Notes: generated by a model not told the origin, from the sequence alone. Positions 26,845 to 36,572 are shown, counted from the stretch's first letter. The stretch: 64,000 bases of DNA from Mesorhizobium helmanticense (GCF_003034915.1 NZ_PZJX01000025.1:62001-126000); one strand, 5' to 3'. Program-made: numbers and translations.

Positions 26845-27486
26845 ATGCTGGGCTGGTTCCGCAAGCTGCTGCCGCGCGAAGATCGCTTCTTCGATCTGTT
26901 CGAGCAGCATTCCCGTACCGTGGTCGGCGGCGCTGAAGCGCTCCAGCAGCTTCTCCAGGGCAAGGACATCGACCGCTGGTGTCAGAAGATCATCGATCTC
27001 GAGGACGAGGCCGATCACATCACCGCCGAAGTCCTGCTTTCCGTGCGCCGCTCTTTCATCACGCCGTTCGATCGCGGCGACATCAAGGATCTGATTCAGT
27101 CGATGGATGACGCCATCGACATGATGCACAAGACCGTCAAGACGGTAAGATTGTTCGAGAAGAGGGAGTTCGACCCGCTGATGCAGGAGATGGGTGGCGT
27201 CATCGTCGATACCGCCAAGCTGGTCGCCGAGGCGATCCCGCTGCTCAGCAAGGTCGGCGCCAACAGCGCGCGCCTCAACGCCATCGCCGAGGAGGTCATG
27301 CGTGCCGAGGGCCGTGCCGATGATCTGCACGAACAGGGCCTGAAGGACCTGTTCAAAAAGCATGGCCGCAGCGACCCGATGGCCTACCTGATCGGCAGCG
27401 AGATCTATGGTCAGCTCGAAAAAGTGGTCGACCGTTTCGAGGACGTCGCCAATGAGATCAGCGGCATCGTCATCGAGAACGTGTAG
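26845..27486 (+). CDS. DUF47/PhoU-like phosphate transport accessory protein
   Basis: A 213-residue all-helical protein of the DUF47 (Pit accessory) family: LGWFRKLLPREDRFFDLFEQ at the start, then IIDLEDEADHITAEV, an ExxxD metal-binding-type repeat. It sits four bases before the Pit transporter, the same pair as orfA-pit of Sinorhizobium meliloti. It probably tunes phosphate uptake by Pit. The ATG at 26845 is preferred over 26812, with GGGAGA upstream. Confidence 0.9.
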   Translation: MLGWFRKLLPREDRFFDLFEQHSRTVVGGAEALQQLLQGKDIDRWCQKIIDLEDEADHITAEVLLSVRRSFITPFDRGDIKDLIQSMDDAIDMMHKTVKTVRLFEKREFDPLMQEMGGVIVDTAKLVAEAIPLLSKVGANSARLNAIAEEVMRAEGRADDLHEQGLKDLFKKHGRSDPMAYLIGSEIYGQLEKVVDRFEDVANEISGIVIENV

Positions 27487-27489
27487 GCG

Positions 27490-28494
27490 ATGGAAGCGAC
27501 AATCGCCTTTCCCCTGCTGATCGGCCTTGTCGCCGTCGCGCTGTTCTTCGATTTTCTCAACGGCCTGCACGACGCCGCCAACTCCATCGCCACCATCGTC
27601 TCCACCCGGGTGCTGAGGCCACATTATGCGGTGTTCTGGGCGGCTTTCTTCAACTTCATCGCCTTCATGTTCTTCGGCCTCCATGTTGCCGAGACTGTGG
27701 GAAAGGGCATCATCGATGCCAGCATCGTCACGCCGGCTGTGATCTTCGCTGCCCTTGTCGGCGCCATTGTCTGGAACATCGTCACCTGGATTGCCGGCAT
27801 CCCTTCGAGCAGCTCGCATGCGTTGATCGGCGGCCTGGTCGGCGCCGGGGTTGCCAAGGCTGGCGCCGGCGCCATCGTCTGGTCTGGTCTTGGCAAGACC
27901 ATTGCGGCCATCGTGCTGTCGCCAGCGACAGGGTTCCTGCTGGCTCTGCTCCTGGTCCTTCTCGTTTCCTGGCTGTTCGTGCGTCAGACTCCGTTTGCCG
28001 TGGACAGTACCTTCCGTGTCATGCAGTTTGTCTCCGCCTCGCTCTATTCGCTCGGGCACGGCGGCAACGACGCCCAGAAAACCATGGGCATCATCGCCGT
28101 GCTGCTCTATTCGCAAGGCATGCTGGGCGGAAGTTTCCATGTGCCGCTGTGGGTCGTGCTCACTTGCCAGTCGGCATTGGCGATGGGCACATTGTTCGGC
28201 GGCTGGCGCATCGTTCACACGATGGGCTCGAAGATCACGCGGCTGAACCCGATGCAGGGCTTCTGCGCCGAGACCGGCGGCGCGATCACGCTGTTCGCCG
28301 CCACCTGGCTCGGCATCCCAGTCTCCACCACGCATACGATCACCGGCGCCATCGTCGGTGTCGGTGCTGCTCGCCGCGTCTCGGCGGTGCGCTGGGGCAT
28401 CGCCAGCAACATCGTCATCGCCTGGGTGGTGACCTTGCCTGCCACCGCCGCGATTTCGGCACTCACCTACCTGGCGGTCAGCCTCGCAAGTTGA
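27490..28494 (+). CDS. pit: Inorganic phosphate transporter, Pit family
   Basis: A 334-residue inner-membrane transporter for metal-phosphate with about ten helices. It has the duplicated PiT signature: FDFLNGLHDAANSIATIVST near the N-terminus and LGHGGNDAQKTMGII in the second half, plus GIPSSSSHALIGGLVGAG and GIPVSTTHTITGAIVG. It follows the DUF47 gene at three bases and must be cotranscribed. It is shorter than E. coli PitA because the central loop is short, as usual in alphaproteobacteria. Confidence 0.94.
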   Translation: MEATIAFPLLIGLVAVALFFDFLNGLHDAANSIATIVSTRVLRPHYAVFWAAFFNFIAFMFFGLHVAETVGKGIIDASIVTPAVIFAALVGAIVWNIVTWIAGIPSSSSHALIGGLVGAGVAKAGAGAIVWSGLGKTIAAIVLSPATGFLLALLLVLLVSWLFVRQTPFAVDSTFRVMQFVSASLYSLGHGGNDAQKTMGIIAVLLYSQGMLGGSFHVPLWVVLTCQSALAMGTLFGGWRIVHTMGSKITRLNPMQGFCAETGGAITLFAATWLGIPVSTTHTITGAIVGVGAARRVSAVRWGIASNIVIAWVVTLPATAAISALTYLAVSLAS

Positions 28495-28524
28495 CGTCGC
28501 GCCGTTGCCAGCCGAATGGACGAA

Positions 28525-28902
28525 CTATCTGTCCACAAGGTTCAGGATATTGCCGTCCGGATCCTTGAACCAAGCAACCTTCATGCCGTGACCGACGTGG
28601 ATATCGCCTTCGATCGTCGTATGAGGCATGTCGTAGTGCTCGAAAACAACACCCTTCGATTTCAGCGCCTTGACGATATTGCCGATCTCGTCGCCGACCA
28701 TCCAGGTCACTGCCGTCGCCTTGTTGGTGCCGGCGAAATCCGAGTGGTACACATTGATGCTGGTGTCGCCGCTTTTGTAGACGATCAGTTCGCCGCCCTC
28801 ATCGTGAACCTCCGTCAAACCCAGGATGTCGTGGTAGAAGGCCTTGGCCTTGGCAAGGTCCTTCACCGCGAGGTTTGCTGTTGCGTTGCTGTTTGCGAGC
28901 AT
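28525..28902 (-). CDS. VOC-family (glyoxalase-fold) protein
   Basis: A 125-residue single-domain VOC protein with two beta-alpha-beta-beta-beta modules: LAVKDLAKAKAFYHDILGL opens the first and VAWFKDPDGNILNLVDR closes the second. The family includes dioxygenases, lyases and resistance proteins; metal ligands cannot be assigned with certainty. The ATG at 28902 follows AAAGGAG. It stands alone between the convergent pit and divergent mrp genes. Confidence 0.82.
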   Translation of the reverse strand: MLANSNATANLAVKDLAKAKAFYHDILGLTEVHDEGGELIVYKSGDTSINVYHSDFAGTNKATAVTWMVGDEIGNIVKALKSKGVVFEHYDMPHTTIEGDIHVGHGMKVAWFKDPDGNILNLVDR

Positions 28903-29142
28903 GACAGTCTCCTTTTCCTTGTGGGCACGTCCGAAAGCCATGCAGGAAATAGGGCCGCTTCGTCTTCGGGCGACCGCTGCCTGCACGACTGGCGGGCGTC
29001 TTCCCAAGGACGTTCGGCTTCCGCAAAATCCTACAAGCCAACGCAGGTTTTTGGGCGCATGTCACCCGGCGTGTCGTTCCGCCGCTTGGTTCTGCCCGGG
29101 AACTGCATTATCTCATGCGCAAGTTGCGTAAGGAAAAAGCTG

Positions 29143-30324
29143 ATGCCCGCTCTCCAGGAAAACGTCACCAAGGAAATCGTCACCGAGCGCCTGAAGACGG
29201 TCAACGGGCCGGACTTCACCGGCAACATCGTCGATCTCGGCATGGTGTCCGAGATTTTCATTGCCGACGCCAAGGTCTTTTTCTCCATTACCGTTCCTGC
29301 GGCCCGCGCCCAGGAAATGGAGCCGCTGCGCGCCGCTGCCGAACGGGTGGTGAAGGCGATTCCAGGTGTCGCCGGCGCGGTGGTTGCGCTGACGGCGGAG
29401 AAGAAGGGTGGCGGCATGGAGGCTCCTGTACCGCAGCGGCCCGCACCCAGGCCCGCGCCGCAGCCCGCGCCCGCCCGGCCGCCTCAGGCACCCGCTTCGC
29501 ACAGCCACGGCAAGCGTGGCGTGCCCGGCATCGAGACGATCATCGCGGTGGCCTCCGGCAAGGGCGGCGTCGGCAAGTCGACCACCGCCGTCAACCTCGC
29601 GCTCGGCCTCGCCGCCAACGGCTTGAAGGTCGGCGTGCTCGATGCCGACATCTATGGCCCGTCCATGCCGCGGCTGCTGAATATCCATGGCCGTCCGCAG
29701 ACCGTCGACGGCAAGATCCTGAAACCCATGCAGAATTACGGTCTGAAGGTCATGTCGATGGGTTTTCTCGTCGACGAGGAGACGCCGATGATCTGGCGCG
29801 GGCCGATGGTGATGTCGGCGCTGACGCAGATGCTGCGCGAGGTCGAGTGGGGCGCGCTCGACGTGCTCGTCGTCGACATGCCGCCCGGCACCGGCGACGC
29901 CCAGCTCACCATGGCCCAGCAAGTGCCGCTGGCTGGCGCCGTCATCGTTTCGACGCCGCAGGACCTGGCGCTGATCGATGCGCGTAAGGGTCTCAACATG
30001 TTCAAAAAGGTCGACGTGCCGCTGCTGGGCATCGTCGAGAACATGAGCTACTTCCTCGCTCCCGATACCGGCAAGCGCTACGACATTTTCGGCCATGGCG
30101 GCGCCCGCCGCGAGGCCGAGCGTCTCGGCGTCACCTTCCTCGGCGAAGTGCCGCTCGAAATGGGCATCCGCGAGAGCTCGGATGCCGGCACGCCGGTGGT
30201 CGTCTCGAAACCGGATGGCGCCGAGGCCAAGATCTACCGCGACATTGCCGCGAAGGTCTGGAGCCGGGTCAACGAGGAACGCGGGGCGGCGGAAGCGGCG
30301 GTGCCGAGCATCGTGTTCGAGTAA
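29143..30324 (+). CDS. Mrp/ApbC/NBP35-type iron-sulfur carrier ATPase
   Basis: A 393-residue P-loop ATPase that carries and transfers [4Fe-4S] clusters. It has an N-terminal MIP18/DUF59 domain (about 1-90), a Pro/Ala-rich linker (about 95-125), then the deviant Walker A SGKGGVGKSTTAVNLA, switch II VDMPPGTGDAQLT and a C-terminal domain. The usual C-x2-C cluster-binding pair of Mrp is not seen near residue 320 (ENMSYFLAPDTGKRY replaces the usual ENMSxxxCPxC), a pattern also common in alphaproteobacterial Mrp. The ATG at 29143 follows AAGGA. Confidence 0.9.
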   Translation: MPALQENVTKEIVTERLKTVNGPDFTGNIVDLGMVSEIFIADAKVFFSITVPAARAQEMEPLRAAAERVVKAIPGVAGAVVALTAEKKGGGMEAPVPQRPAPRPAPQPAPARPPQAPASHSHGKRGVPGIETIIAVASGKGGVGKSTTAVNLALGLAANGLKVGVLDADIYGPSMPRLLNIHGRPQTVDGKILKPMQNYGLKVMSMGFLVDEETPMIWRGPMVMSALTQMLREVEWGALDVLVVDMPPGTGDAQLTMAQQVPLAGAVIVSTPQDLALIDARKGLNMFKKVDVPLLGIVENMSYFLAPDTGKRYDIFGHGGARREAERLGVTFLGEVPLEMGIRESSDAGTPVVVSKPDGAEAKIYRDIAAKVWSRVNEERGAAEAAVPSIVFE

Positions 30325-30340
30325 CTCCTCGACGGGAAGC

Positions 30341-30790
30341 TCAGCCGCCCACTTTTTCGCCGAAGCTCGAAAAAAACTGTCCCGCCAGTTTCTTCGAGGT
30401 CGATTCGATCAGCCGGCTGCCAAGCTGGGCGATCTTGCCGCCGACATCGGCCTTGGCCGCGTATTTGAGGATTGTGGTATCCTCCCCATCTGATGTCAGC
30501 GTAACGTCGGCGCCGCCCTTGGCGAAGCCGGCAATGCCGCCCTTGCCCTCGCCCTGGATCGTGTAGGAATGCGGCGGCTTGAGGTTTTTCAAGGTTACCT
30601 CGCCCTTGAACGTCGCCTTGATCGGCCCGATCTTCAGCACGACGGTCGCCGCCATCTCTGTATCCGACTTCTTCTCCAGGCTCTGGCAGCCGGGAATGGT
30701 TTGCCGCAGAATGTCCGGATCGTTCAGCGCTTCCCACACTTTCTGCAGGGGTGCGGCGATGCGCTCCTCGCCTTCAATCACCAAAGCCAT
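30341..30790 (-). CDS. CoxG/SRPBCC-family protein (carbon monoxide dehydrogenase subunit G-like)
   Basis: A 149-residue START-like domain protein. Typical CoxG pattern: [25 protein letters not shown], then [15 protein letters not shown] and a C-terminal [16 protein letters not shown] helix. CoxG members recruit cox dehydrogenases to membranes or act in assembly of xanthine-oxidase-type enzymes, but no such enzyme is encoded nearby, so the role here is open. It ends next to the convergent mrp gene. Confidence 0.85.
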   Translation of the reverse strand: MALVIEGEERIAAPLQKVWEALNDPDILRQTIPGCQSLEKKSDTEMAATVVLKIGPIKATFKGEVTLKNLKPPHSYTIQGEGKGGIAGFAKGGADVTLTSDGEDTTILKYAAKADVGGKIAQLGSRLIESTSKKLAGQFFSSFGEKVGG

Positions 30791-30913
30791 CTAAATCTCC
30801 CCGGAAAAGACAGGCCCGAAGCCCTAGCGCAGGGGTGGGGACATGTCTATCGCACCAAAGTGCGGGTCAGGATTGCGCGAGCCCCTTGCTTGCACTCGCG
30901 CATTGTCATATCG

Positions 30914-30928
30914 ATTTGTCCTACAAAT
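30914..30928. promoter_or_regulatory. Operator-like dyad before the sugar-acid dehydratase gene
   Basis: ATTTGTCCTACAAAT is a perfect dyad (arms ATTTGT/ACAAAT) ending two bases before the GGAG ribosome-binding site. The TTGT-N3-ACAA form is like operators of GntR-family sugar-acid regulators; the cognate regulator is not in the window. Confidence 0.5.
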
Positions 30929-30937
30929 ACGGAGACC

Positions 30938-32746
30938 ATGATGGCAGGCGCCCCCACGGACAAGAAGAAATTTCGCTCGCAGGAGTGGTTCGACAACCCC
31001 GACAATCCGGGCATGACGGCGCTTTATCTCGAGCGCTACCTGAATTACGGACTGACGCGCGCCGAACTGATGTCGGGCAAGCCGCTGATCGGCATCGCCC
31101 AGACCGGCTCGGATCTGTCGCCCTGCAATCGCCATCATATCGAACTGGCCAAGCGCGTACGCGAGGGCATCGTCTCGATGGGCGGCATCCCGTTCGAATT
31201 CCCGTGCCATCCGATTCAGGAGACCGGCAAGCGTCCGACCGCCGCACTCGACCGCAACCTCGCCTATCTCGGCCTGGTCGAGGTGCTCTACGGCTATCCG
31301 CTCGACGGCGTCGTGCTCACCATCGGTTGCGACAAGACCACGCCGGCGCTGCTGATGGCGGCCGCTACTGTCAACATTCCGGCGATCGCGCTCTCGGTCG
31401 GCCCGATGCTGAACGGCTGGCACAAGGGCAAGCGCACCGGCTCCGGCACCATCGTTTGGGAATCGCGCCAGCGCCTGTCGGCCGGCGAGATCGACTATGA
31501 CGAGTTCATGGACATTGTCGCCTCCTCGGCGCCGTCGACCGGCTATTGCAACACCATGGGCACCGCCACCACGATGAATTCGCTGGCCGAGGCGCTCGGC
31601 ATGCAATTGCCGGGCTCGGCCGCGATTCCGGCACCCTATCGCGAGCGCGGCCAGATCGCCTATGAGACCGGCAAGCGCATCGTCGACATGGTGCATGAGG
31701 ACCTGAAGCCGTCCGACATCATGACCCGCAAGGCCTTCGAGAATGCCATCGTCGTCAACTCGGCCATTGGCGGCTCGACCAACGCACCGATCCATCTCAA
31801 CGCGATTGCCCGCCATCTCGGCGTGCCGCTCGACAATGACGACTGGCAGAAGGTCGGCCTCAGTATCCCGCTCATCGTCAACCTGCAGCCGTCGGGCGAA
31901 TATCTCGGCGAGGACTATCATCATGCCGGCGGCGTGCCGGCAGTGGTCGCCGAACTGATGAAGGCCGGGCTGCTTCCGCATCCCGATGCCATGACCGCCA
32001 ACGGCAAAACCATGGGCGACAATTGCAAAGGCGCCGTCAACGAGAATCTCGATGTCATCCGCACCGTCGCGGAGCCGTTGAAAGCCAATGCCGGCTTCAT
32101 CAATCTCAGGGGTAATCTCTTCGATTCGGCGATCATGAAGACCAGCGGCATCTCGCCGGAATTCCGCGAGCGCTATCTGTCCAACCCGAAGGACCCCGAG
32201 GCTTTCGAGGGCAACGCCATGGTCTTCGACGGGCCGGAGGATTACCACGCCCGCATCGACGATCCGGCGCAAGGCATCGACGAGCATACCATCCTGTTCA
32301 TGCGTGGCGCCGGCCCGATCGGCTATCCCGGTGGCGCCGAGGTCGTCAACATGCAGCCGCCGGCCTATCTCATCAAGAAGGGCATCCACGCGCTGGCCTG
32401 CATCGGCGACGGCCGCCAGTCGGGCACATCGGGCTCACCGTCGATCCTCAACGCTTCGCCCGAGGCGGCAATAGGCGGCGGGCTGGCGCTGCTGAAGACC
32501 GGCGACCGCGTCCGCATCGACCTGCGCAAGGGCACCGCCGACATCCTCGTCACCGATGACGAGATCACGCGGCGCCGCGCCGAACTGCAGAACAATGGCG
32601 GCTATCACTATCCCAAGCACCAGACGCCCTGGCAGGAGATCCAGCGCGGCATGGTCGACCAGTTCTCGGCTGGCATGGTGCTGAAGCCGGCGGTGAAATA
32701 TCAGGATGTCGCGCACACCAGCGGCGTGCCAAGGGACAATCACTGA
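30938..32746 (+). CDS. IlvD/Edd-family sugar-acid dehydratase (D-xylonate dehydratase-like)
   Basis: A 602-residue iron-sulfur dehydratase. It shares the ordered motifs of Caulobacter XylD: RFRS-type start [91 protein letters not shown] and the ending [13 protein letters not shown]. The conserved cysteines for the cluster (in SPCN, IGCD and GYCN) are present. It would convert D-xylonate or a related aldonate such as L-arabinonate to the 2-keto-3-deoxy acid. Two consecutive ATG codons (30938, 30941) follow GGAG. It is not part of a visible sugar operon. Confidence 0.88.
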   Translation: MMAGAPTDKKKFRSQEWFDNPDNPGMTALYLERYLNYGLTRAELMSGKPLIGIAQTGSDLSPCNRHHIELAKRVREGIVSMGGIPFEFPCHPIQETGKRPTAALDRNLAYLGLVEVLYGYPLDGVVLTIGCDKTTPALLMAAATVNIPAIALSVGPMLNGWHKGKRTGSGTIVWESRQRLSAGEIDYDEFMDIVASSAPSTGYCNTMGTATTMNSLAEALGMQLPGSAAIPAPYRERGQIAYETGKRIVDMVHEDLKPSDIMTRKAFENAIVVNSAIGGSTNAPIHLNAIARHLGVPLDNDDWQKVGLSIPLIVNLQPSGEYLGEDYHHAGGVPAVVAELMKAGLLPHPDAMTANGKTMGDNCKGAVNENLDVIRTVAEPLKANAGFINLRGNLFDSAIMKTSGISPEFRERYLSNPKDPEAFEGNAMVFDGPEDYHARIDDPAQGIDEHTILFMRGAGPIGYPGGAEVVNMQPPAYLIKKGIHALACIGDGRQSGTSGSPSILNASPEAAIGGGLALLKTGDRVRIDLRKGTADILVTDDEITRRRAELQNNGGYHYPKHQTPWQEIQRGMVDQFSAGMVLKPAVKYQDVAHTSGVPRDNH

Positions 32747-32816
32747 ACGCTGGAGCGCCGCGGCTGCACAAACGGCGGCTTGATCCGGATCGAGCCGCCG
32801 CCGGTGCGTCCCTGCT

Positions 32817-33236
32817 CTACAAATAGCTGGTGACCGCAGGCGCTTCCATCTGCCGGTCGCGCTTGCCATCCTCATAGACGATTGGTGCCGCGTCTAGTTC
32901 CTCTTCGGTGACGTCGTCGAGACAGGCGACGTTCACCGCCCAGAAGTTCCCGCCCATGAAGTCGAGATAGCCGCGCGAGAGAAAATTCGCGCCGCAGTTC
33001 GGGCACATATAGTGGTTGATGTCGCCTTCCGGCCAGTTGGACGGCGTCGCCTGGTACTCCCGCATCCGGTCGCGGCCGTCCGTCACCCGCACAGCCTCAT
33101 AGGCTGCGAACGACTTTCGGTAGCCGAGTTTCCAGCAGAAGCTGCAATTGCATTTGCGGATGCCGTCAGTGAGGTCGATATCGGCCTCGAAATGCACCGC
33201 GCCGCAATGGCAGCTGCCGTGATAGGTCTTTTTCAT
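32817..33236 (-). CDS. GFA-family zinc protein
   Basis: A 139-residue protein of the glutathione-dependent formaldehyde-activating (GFA/CENP-V) fold. Zinc-binding cysteines are seen in GSCHCGAVHFEADI, RKCNCSFCWKLG and YMCPNCGANF. Family members are carbon-sulfur lyases or of unknown activity. The ATG at 33236 replaces the longer frame. It is third on the minus strand after the ArsR and AHSA1 genes, probably one transcript. Confidence 0.87.
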   Translation of the reverse strand: MKKTYHGSCHCGAVHFEADIDLTDGIRKCNCSFCWKLGYRKSFAAYEAVRVTDGRDRMREYQATPSNWPEGDINHYMCPNCGANFLSRGYLDFMGGNFWAVNVACLDDVTEEELDAAPIVYEDGKRDRQMEAPAVTSYL

Positions 33237-33301
33237 CGTCTTGCCTCGTGGGTTTGAATTGTGCTGGCCGCGCCCGACAAGCCGCCGAGCGAGACTTCTT
33301 C

Positions 33302-33769
33302 TCAATTGCTCGCCAGATAGACGCCGAGCTTGTCCAGGCATTCGCTCCAGCCCTCAATATGAGAATCCCGGGTTTCGATGTCGGCGAACGACTCCTGCCT
33401 GAAAGTCAGCCGTGTGCGGTCGCCTTCGGCGGTGATGGAAACCGTCACCAGGGTCTCGACCCGGTCCTGGAAGTCGCCTTCGTCCCAAGAGAAGGTGAAG
33501 GCGATGCGCTTCGGCTCGACAATCTCCTGGAATATACCCGACATCGCATAGGTCTGGCCGTCTGGCCCGTGGATGAGGTGACGGTAGCGCCCGCCTTCGC
33601 GGAATTCGAGCGTCTCCGTGGTCGAGGAAAAATTCCTTGGCCCCCACCAGCGCACCAGATGCTCCGGCGTCGTCCACAGCTTGAACACCAGACCCGGCGG
33701 TGCATCGAACAAGCGCGAGATCTCCAGTGCGTATTGCGGTGCTTCGGCTGTCTCAGTTCTTGCGGCCAT
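33302..33769 (-). CDS. AHSA1/SRPBCC-domain protein
   Basis: A 155-residue START/AHSA1-like domain protein with the motifs EISRLFDAPPGLVFKLWTTP, HLVRWWGP and the ending IEGWSECLDKLGVYL. These proteins bind hydrophobic ligands and are nearly always encoded behind an ArsR regulator, as here (17-base overlap). The ATG at 33769 lies within the ArsR reading frame. The ligand is unknown. Confidence 0.87.
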   Translation of the reverse strand: MAARTETAEAPQYALEISRLFDAPPGLVFKLWTTPEHLVRWWGPRNFSSTTETLEFREGGRYRHLIHGPDGQTYAMSGIFQEIVEPKRIAFTFSWDEGDFQDRVETLVTVSITAEGDRTRLTFRQESFADIETRDSHIEGWSECLDKLGVYLASN

Positions 33770-34103
33770 CCGGGTCTCCCTTGGTCTGGATTTCCTTGAG
33801 ATAGTCGGCCATGCGATCGAAACTGTCGTCCCAGAAGCGGCGATAGTGCTCCAGCCAGCCGGCAACTTCCTTCAGTGGCCCGGCTTCCAGCCGGCATGGT
33901 CGCCACTGCGCCTCCCGTCCGCGCGTGATCAGCCCGGCATGCTCCAGCACTTTGAGGTGCTTAGAGACTGCCGGCAGGCTCATGGCGAAGGGGGCTGCCA
34001 GCTCATTCACGGTCGCTTCGCCAACTGCCAGCCTTGCCAATATGGCGCGCCGCGTCGGATCGGCCAGCGTGGCGAATGTCGTCGAGAGGTGGTCCATTGG
34101 CAT
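33753..34103 (-). CDS. ArsR-family regulator paired with AHSA1 protein
   Basis: A 116-residue winged-helix repressor: LADPTRRAILARLAVGEATV, then AMSLPAVSKHLKVLEHAGLI as the recognition helix. No cysteine pair for arsenic binding is visible, so it belongs to the non-metal ArsR group that controls SRPBCC genes. Its upstream region holds the palindrome GTTAATTAAC (34120-34129), a plausible operator. It heads the ArsR-AHSA1-GFA operon and is divergent from chrB. Confidence 0.88.
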   Translation of the reverse strand: MPMDHLSTTFATLADPTRRAILARLAVGEATVNELAAPFAMSLPAVSKHLKVLEHAGLITRGREAQWRPCRLEAGPLKEVAGWLEHYRRFWDDSFDRMADYLKEIQTKGDPDGRKN

Positions 34104-34119
34104 ATCGATTAGCCTTAAA

Positions 34120-34129
34120 GTTAATTAAC
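34120..34129. promoter_or_regulatory. ArsR operator candidate
   Basis: GTTAATTAAC is a perfect palindrome in an A+T-rich patch 17 bases upstream of the ArsR start, with further TTAA repeats to 34140. The location suits autorepression. Confidence 0.35.
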
Positions 34130-34359
34130 CAATGAGTTAAATATAAGTGACCTATCCGCCTGTCAACCCACGCAAGTGCAATCGAGCTGTGTCCTTTCTC
34201 CTGAACCGCTTGGCAACGGAATGGGACAAGGGCGCCGGATGATGCTTGACAAGCGGGCGCGACAAACCCACCATCATCGCAAGGGGTGCATCGCGACGAC
34301 CCCGTGAGGCGTCAGCCCAACGTTCGCGTCCAAGCTTCTCTTTCAAGGAGGTGGACGCC

Positions 34360-35178
34360 ATGCCGTCAACAACCGCTATCACCGTATCGCAATTGTCCCG
34401 TTTGATTGGTCTGCCGGGTGCGCCCGCGATCGTCGATGTTCGCGTCGATGATGATTACAACGCCGATCCGCGCCTGTTGCCGGCCTCAAGCCGGCGTCAT
34501 TTCAAAACCGTCCAGGCCTGGGCGGCTGACTTTGCCGGCAGTCGGGTGGCGGTCGTCTGCCAGAAAGGGCAAAAGCTCTCGCAAGGCGTGGCCGCGTGGC
34601 TGCGGCATGAGGGCATTGCCGCCGAATCCCTCGAAGGCGGGTTCGAGGCCTGGCGCGATGCCAAGGGGCTCCTGGTCCGCACCGACAAGATGCCGCCCCG
34701 CGACCATAAAAGCCGCACGGTATGGGTGACGCGGGCTCGCCCGAAGGTCGATCGCATCGCCTGTCCCTGGCTGATCCGGCGTTTCATCGATCCGGGCGCG
34801 GTTTTTCTCTTTGTCGAGGCCGCCGAAGTGGCGGCCGCCGCGGATCGCTTTCAGGCCGTGCCTTTCGACATCGACGATGTGTTCTGGTCGCACCGGGGCG
34901 AACGCTGCACCTTCGACACGATGATCGAAGAGTTCGGGCTCGAATCCGAGCCGCTCGACCGTCTCGCCATGATTGTGCGCGCGGCCGATACGGCAAGCCT
35001 CGATCTGGCTCCCCAGGCGGCCGGTTTCCTGGCCGCCTCGCTTGGTCTGTCACGGATGTTTCGCGACGATCTGGAACAGTTGCAGGCGGGCATGCTGCTT
35101 TACGACGCGTTTTTTCGCTGGTGCCGCGACGCCACCGAGGAGACGCACAACTGGCCAAGCGCGGGCAAACCAGCATGA
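34360..35178 (+). CDS. chrB: Rhodanese-ChrB chromate resistance protein
   Basis: A 272-residue two-domain protein. Residues about 10-105 form a rhodanese domain with the catalytic cysteine loop VVCQKGQKLS; residues about 120-265 form the ChrB C-terminal domain (RTVWVTRARPKVDRIACPWL, then FWSHRGERCTFDTM and VRAADT). It accompanies ChrA in chromate resistance, as sensor or accessory enzyme. AAGGAGGTGG precedes the ATG at 34360. Its stop overlaps the chrA start by ATGA. Confidence 0.88.
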   Translation: MPSTTAITVSQLSRLIGLPGAPAIVDVRVDDDYNADPRLLPASSRRHFKTVQAWAADFAGSRVAVVCQKGQKLSQGVAAWLRHEGIAAESLEGGFEAWRDAKGLLVRTDKMPPRDHKSRTVWVTRARPKVDRIACPWLIRRFIDPGAVFLFVEAAEVAAAADRFQAVPFDIDDVFWSHRGERCTFDTMIEEFGLESEPLDRLAMIVRAADTASLDLAPQAAGFLAASLGLSRMFRDDLEQLQAGMLLYDAFFRWCRDATEETHNWPSAGKPA

Positions 35179-36572
35179 GTGTCCAGACTTCTGGCAAAAC
35201 GGGGGCTTCCGAAAATTTGGGCGAGGCCGCCTTGGCGCCGACGTTCAGCGAGGCCGTGAAGGTCTGGGCGAAAATCGGCTTGCTCTCCTTCGGCGGGCCG
35301 GCCGGGCAGATCGCGCTCATGCACAGGGAACTGGTCGAGGAGCGGCGCTGGATCGGCGAACAGCGTTTCCTGCATGCATTGAATTACTGCATGCTGCTAC
35401 CCGGTCCGGAAGCCCAGCAGCTTGCTATCTACATCGGCTGGCTGCTGCACCGGACGCTCGGCGGTCTGGTCGCCGGCCTCCTGTTCGTCGTGCCGGGCGC
35501 GGTTGTGATGCTCGCCTTGAGCACCCTCTATGCGCTGTATGGCGACGCGCCGCTTGTGGAGGCGCTGTTCTTCGGGGTGAAGGCGGCCGTGCTCGCGATC
35601 GTCATCGAGGCGGTCATCCGGATCGGGCGGCGTGCCTTGAAGAACCGGGCAATGGTGTCGATCGCACTCGCCGCCTTCATCGCCATCTACGCATTGAATG
35701 TGCCGTTTCCGCTCATCGTCCTGCTTGCGGGCCTGACAGGCTGGATCGGCAATCGCGTTGCGCCGGGCCGTTTCTCCGGTTCTGCGCACGGCAAGGGCGA
35801 TGCTCCAGACATCAAGGGCGCGGTCGACCTGATGTTCGAGCGTGGTGAACTGACCCATACCAGGCCGACGAGATGGCATGCGCCGCGCACCTTGGCGACC
35901 TGGTTGCCGATCTGGCTCGGGCCTGTGCTTCTGATCTGGGCGTTCACCGGATCCGCCAGCGTTTGGAGTGAGATCGGCAGGTTCTTCAGCATCATGGCAG
36001 TCGTCACCTTCGGCGGCGCTTACGCAGTCCTTGCCTATGTCGCGCAGGCAGCGGTCGGCTCCTTTGGCTGGCTGGCACCCCGTGAGATGGTCGATGGCCT
36101 TGGGCTCGCAGAAACGACGCCCGGTCCGCTCATTCTGGTCCTGCAGTTCGTCGGCTTTCTTGCCGCGTTCCGCCAACCCGGCGCGCTGACCCCGCTGCTT
36201 GCCGGGTCGCTTGGGGCGTTGCTTACGTTGTGGGTCACATTCACCCCGTGCTTCCTCTGGATATTCCTCGGTGCGCCCTACATCGAAGCGCTGCGCGGCA
36301 ACAAGGCGCTGTCGGCGGCGCTCGGTGCGATCACCGCCGCCGTCGTCGGCGTCATCATGAATCTTGCCCTATGGTTCGCCTTGCACGTCATTTTCGGTGA
36401 GGTGCGCAGCATGGGTGGAATGAACGTTCCTGTACTTTCATCCATCGACTGGCGCGCGGCGCTGCTGTCATGCGCCGCCATGATCGCCATCCTGAAGCTG
36501 AAGATCGGCATGCTGCCGACGCTGGCGGGATCGGTCCTCGCCGGTGTCCTGTTGCTGGCCGCAAGCGGATAG
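35175..36572 (+). CDS. chrA: Chromate efflux transporter ChrA
   Basis: A 465-residue inner-membrane chromate/sulfate antiporter-like protein with two homologous CHR domains of about six helices. Domain one has LLSFGGPAGQIALMHRELV and MLLPGPEAQQLAIYIGW; domain two repeats this as VVTFGGAYAVLAYVAQAAV and GLAETTPGPLILVLQFVGF. It exports chromate from the cytoplasm and is translationally coupled to chrB. Long-chain ChrA of normal length with no damage. Confidence 0.93.
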   Translation: MSVQTSGKTGASENLGEAALAPTFSEAVKVWAKIGLLSFGGPAGQIALMHRELVEERRWIGEQRFLHALNYCMLLPGPEAQQLAIYIGWLLHRTLGGLVAGLLFVVPGAVVMLALSTLYALYGDAPLVEALFFGVKAAVLAIVIEAVIRIGRRALKNRAMVSIALAAFIAIYALNVPFPLIVLLAGLTGWIGNRVAPGRFSGSAHGKGDAPDIKGAVDLMFERGELTHTRPTRWHAPRTLATWLPIWLGPVLLIWAFTGSASVWSEIGRFFSIMAVVTFGGAYAVLAYVAQAAVGSFGWLAPREMVDGLGLAETTPGPLILVLQFVGFLAAFRQPGALTPLLAGSLGALLTLWVTFTPCFLWIFLGAPYIEALRGNKALSAALGAITAAVVGVIMNLALWFALHVIFGEVRSMGGMNVPVLSSIDWRAALLSCAAMIAILKLKIGMLPTLAGSVLAGVLLLAASG

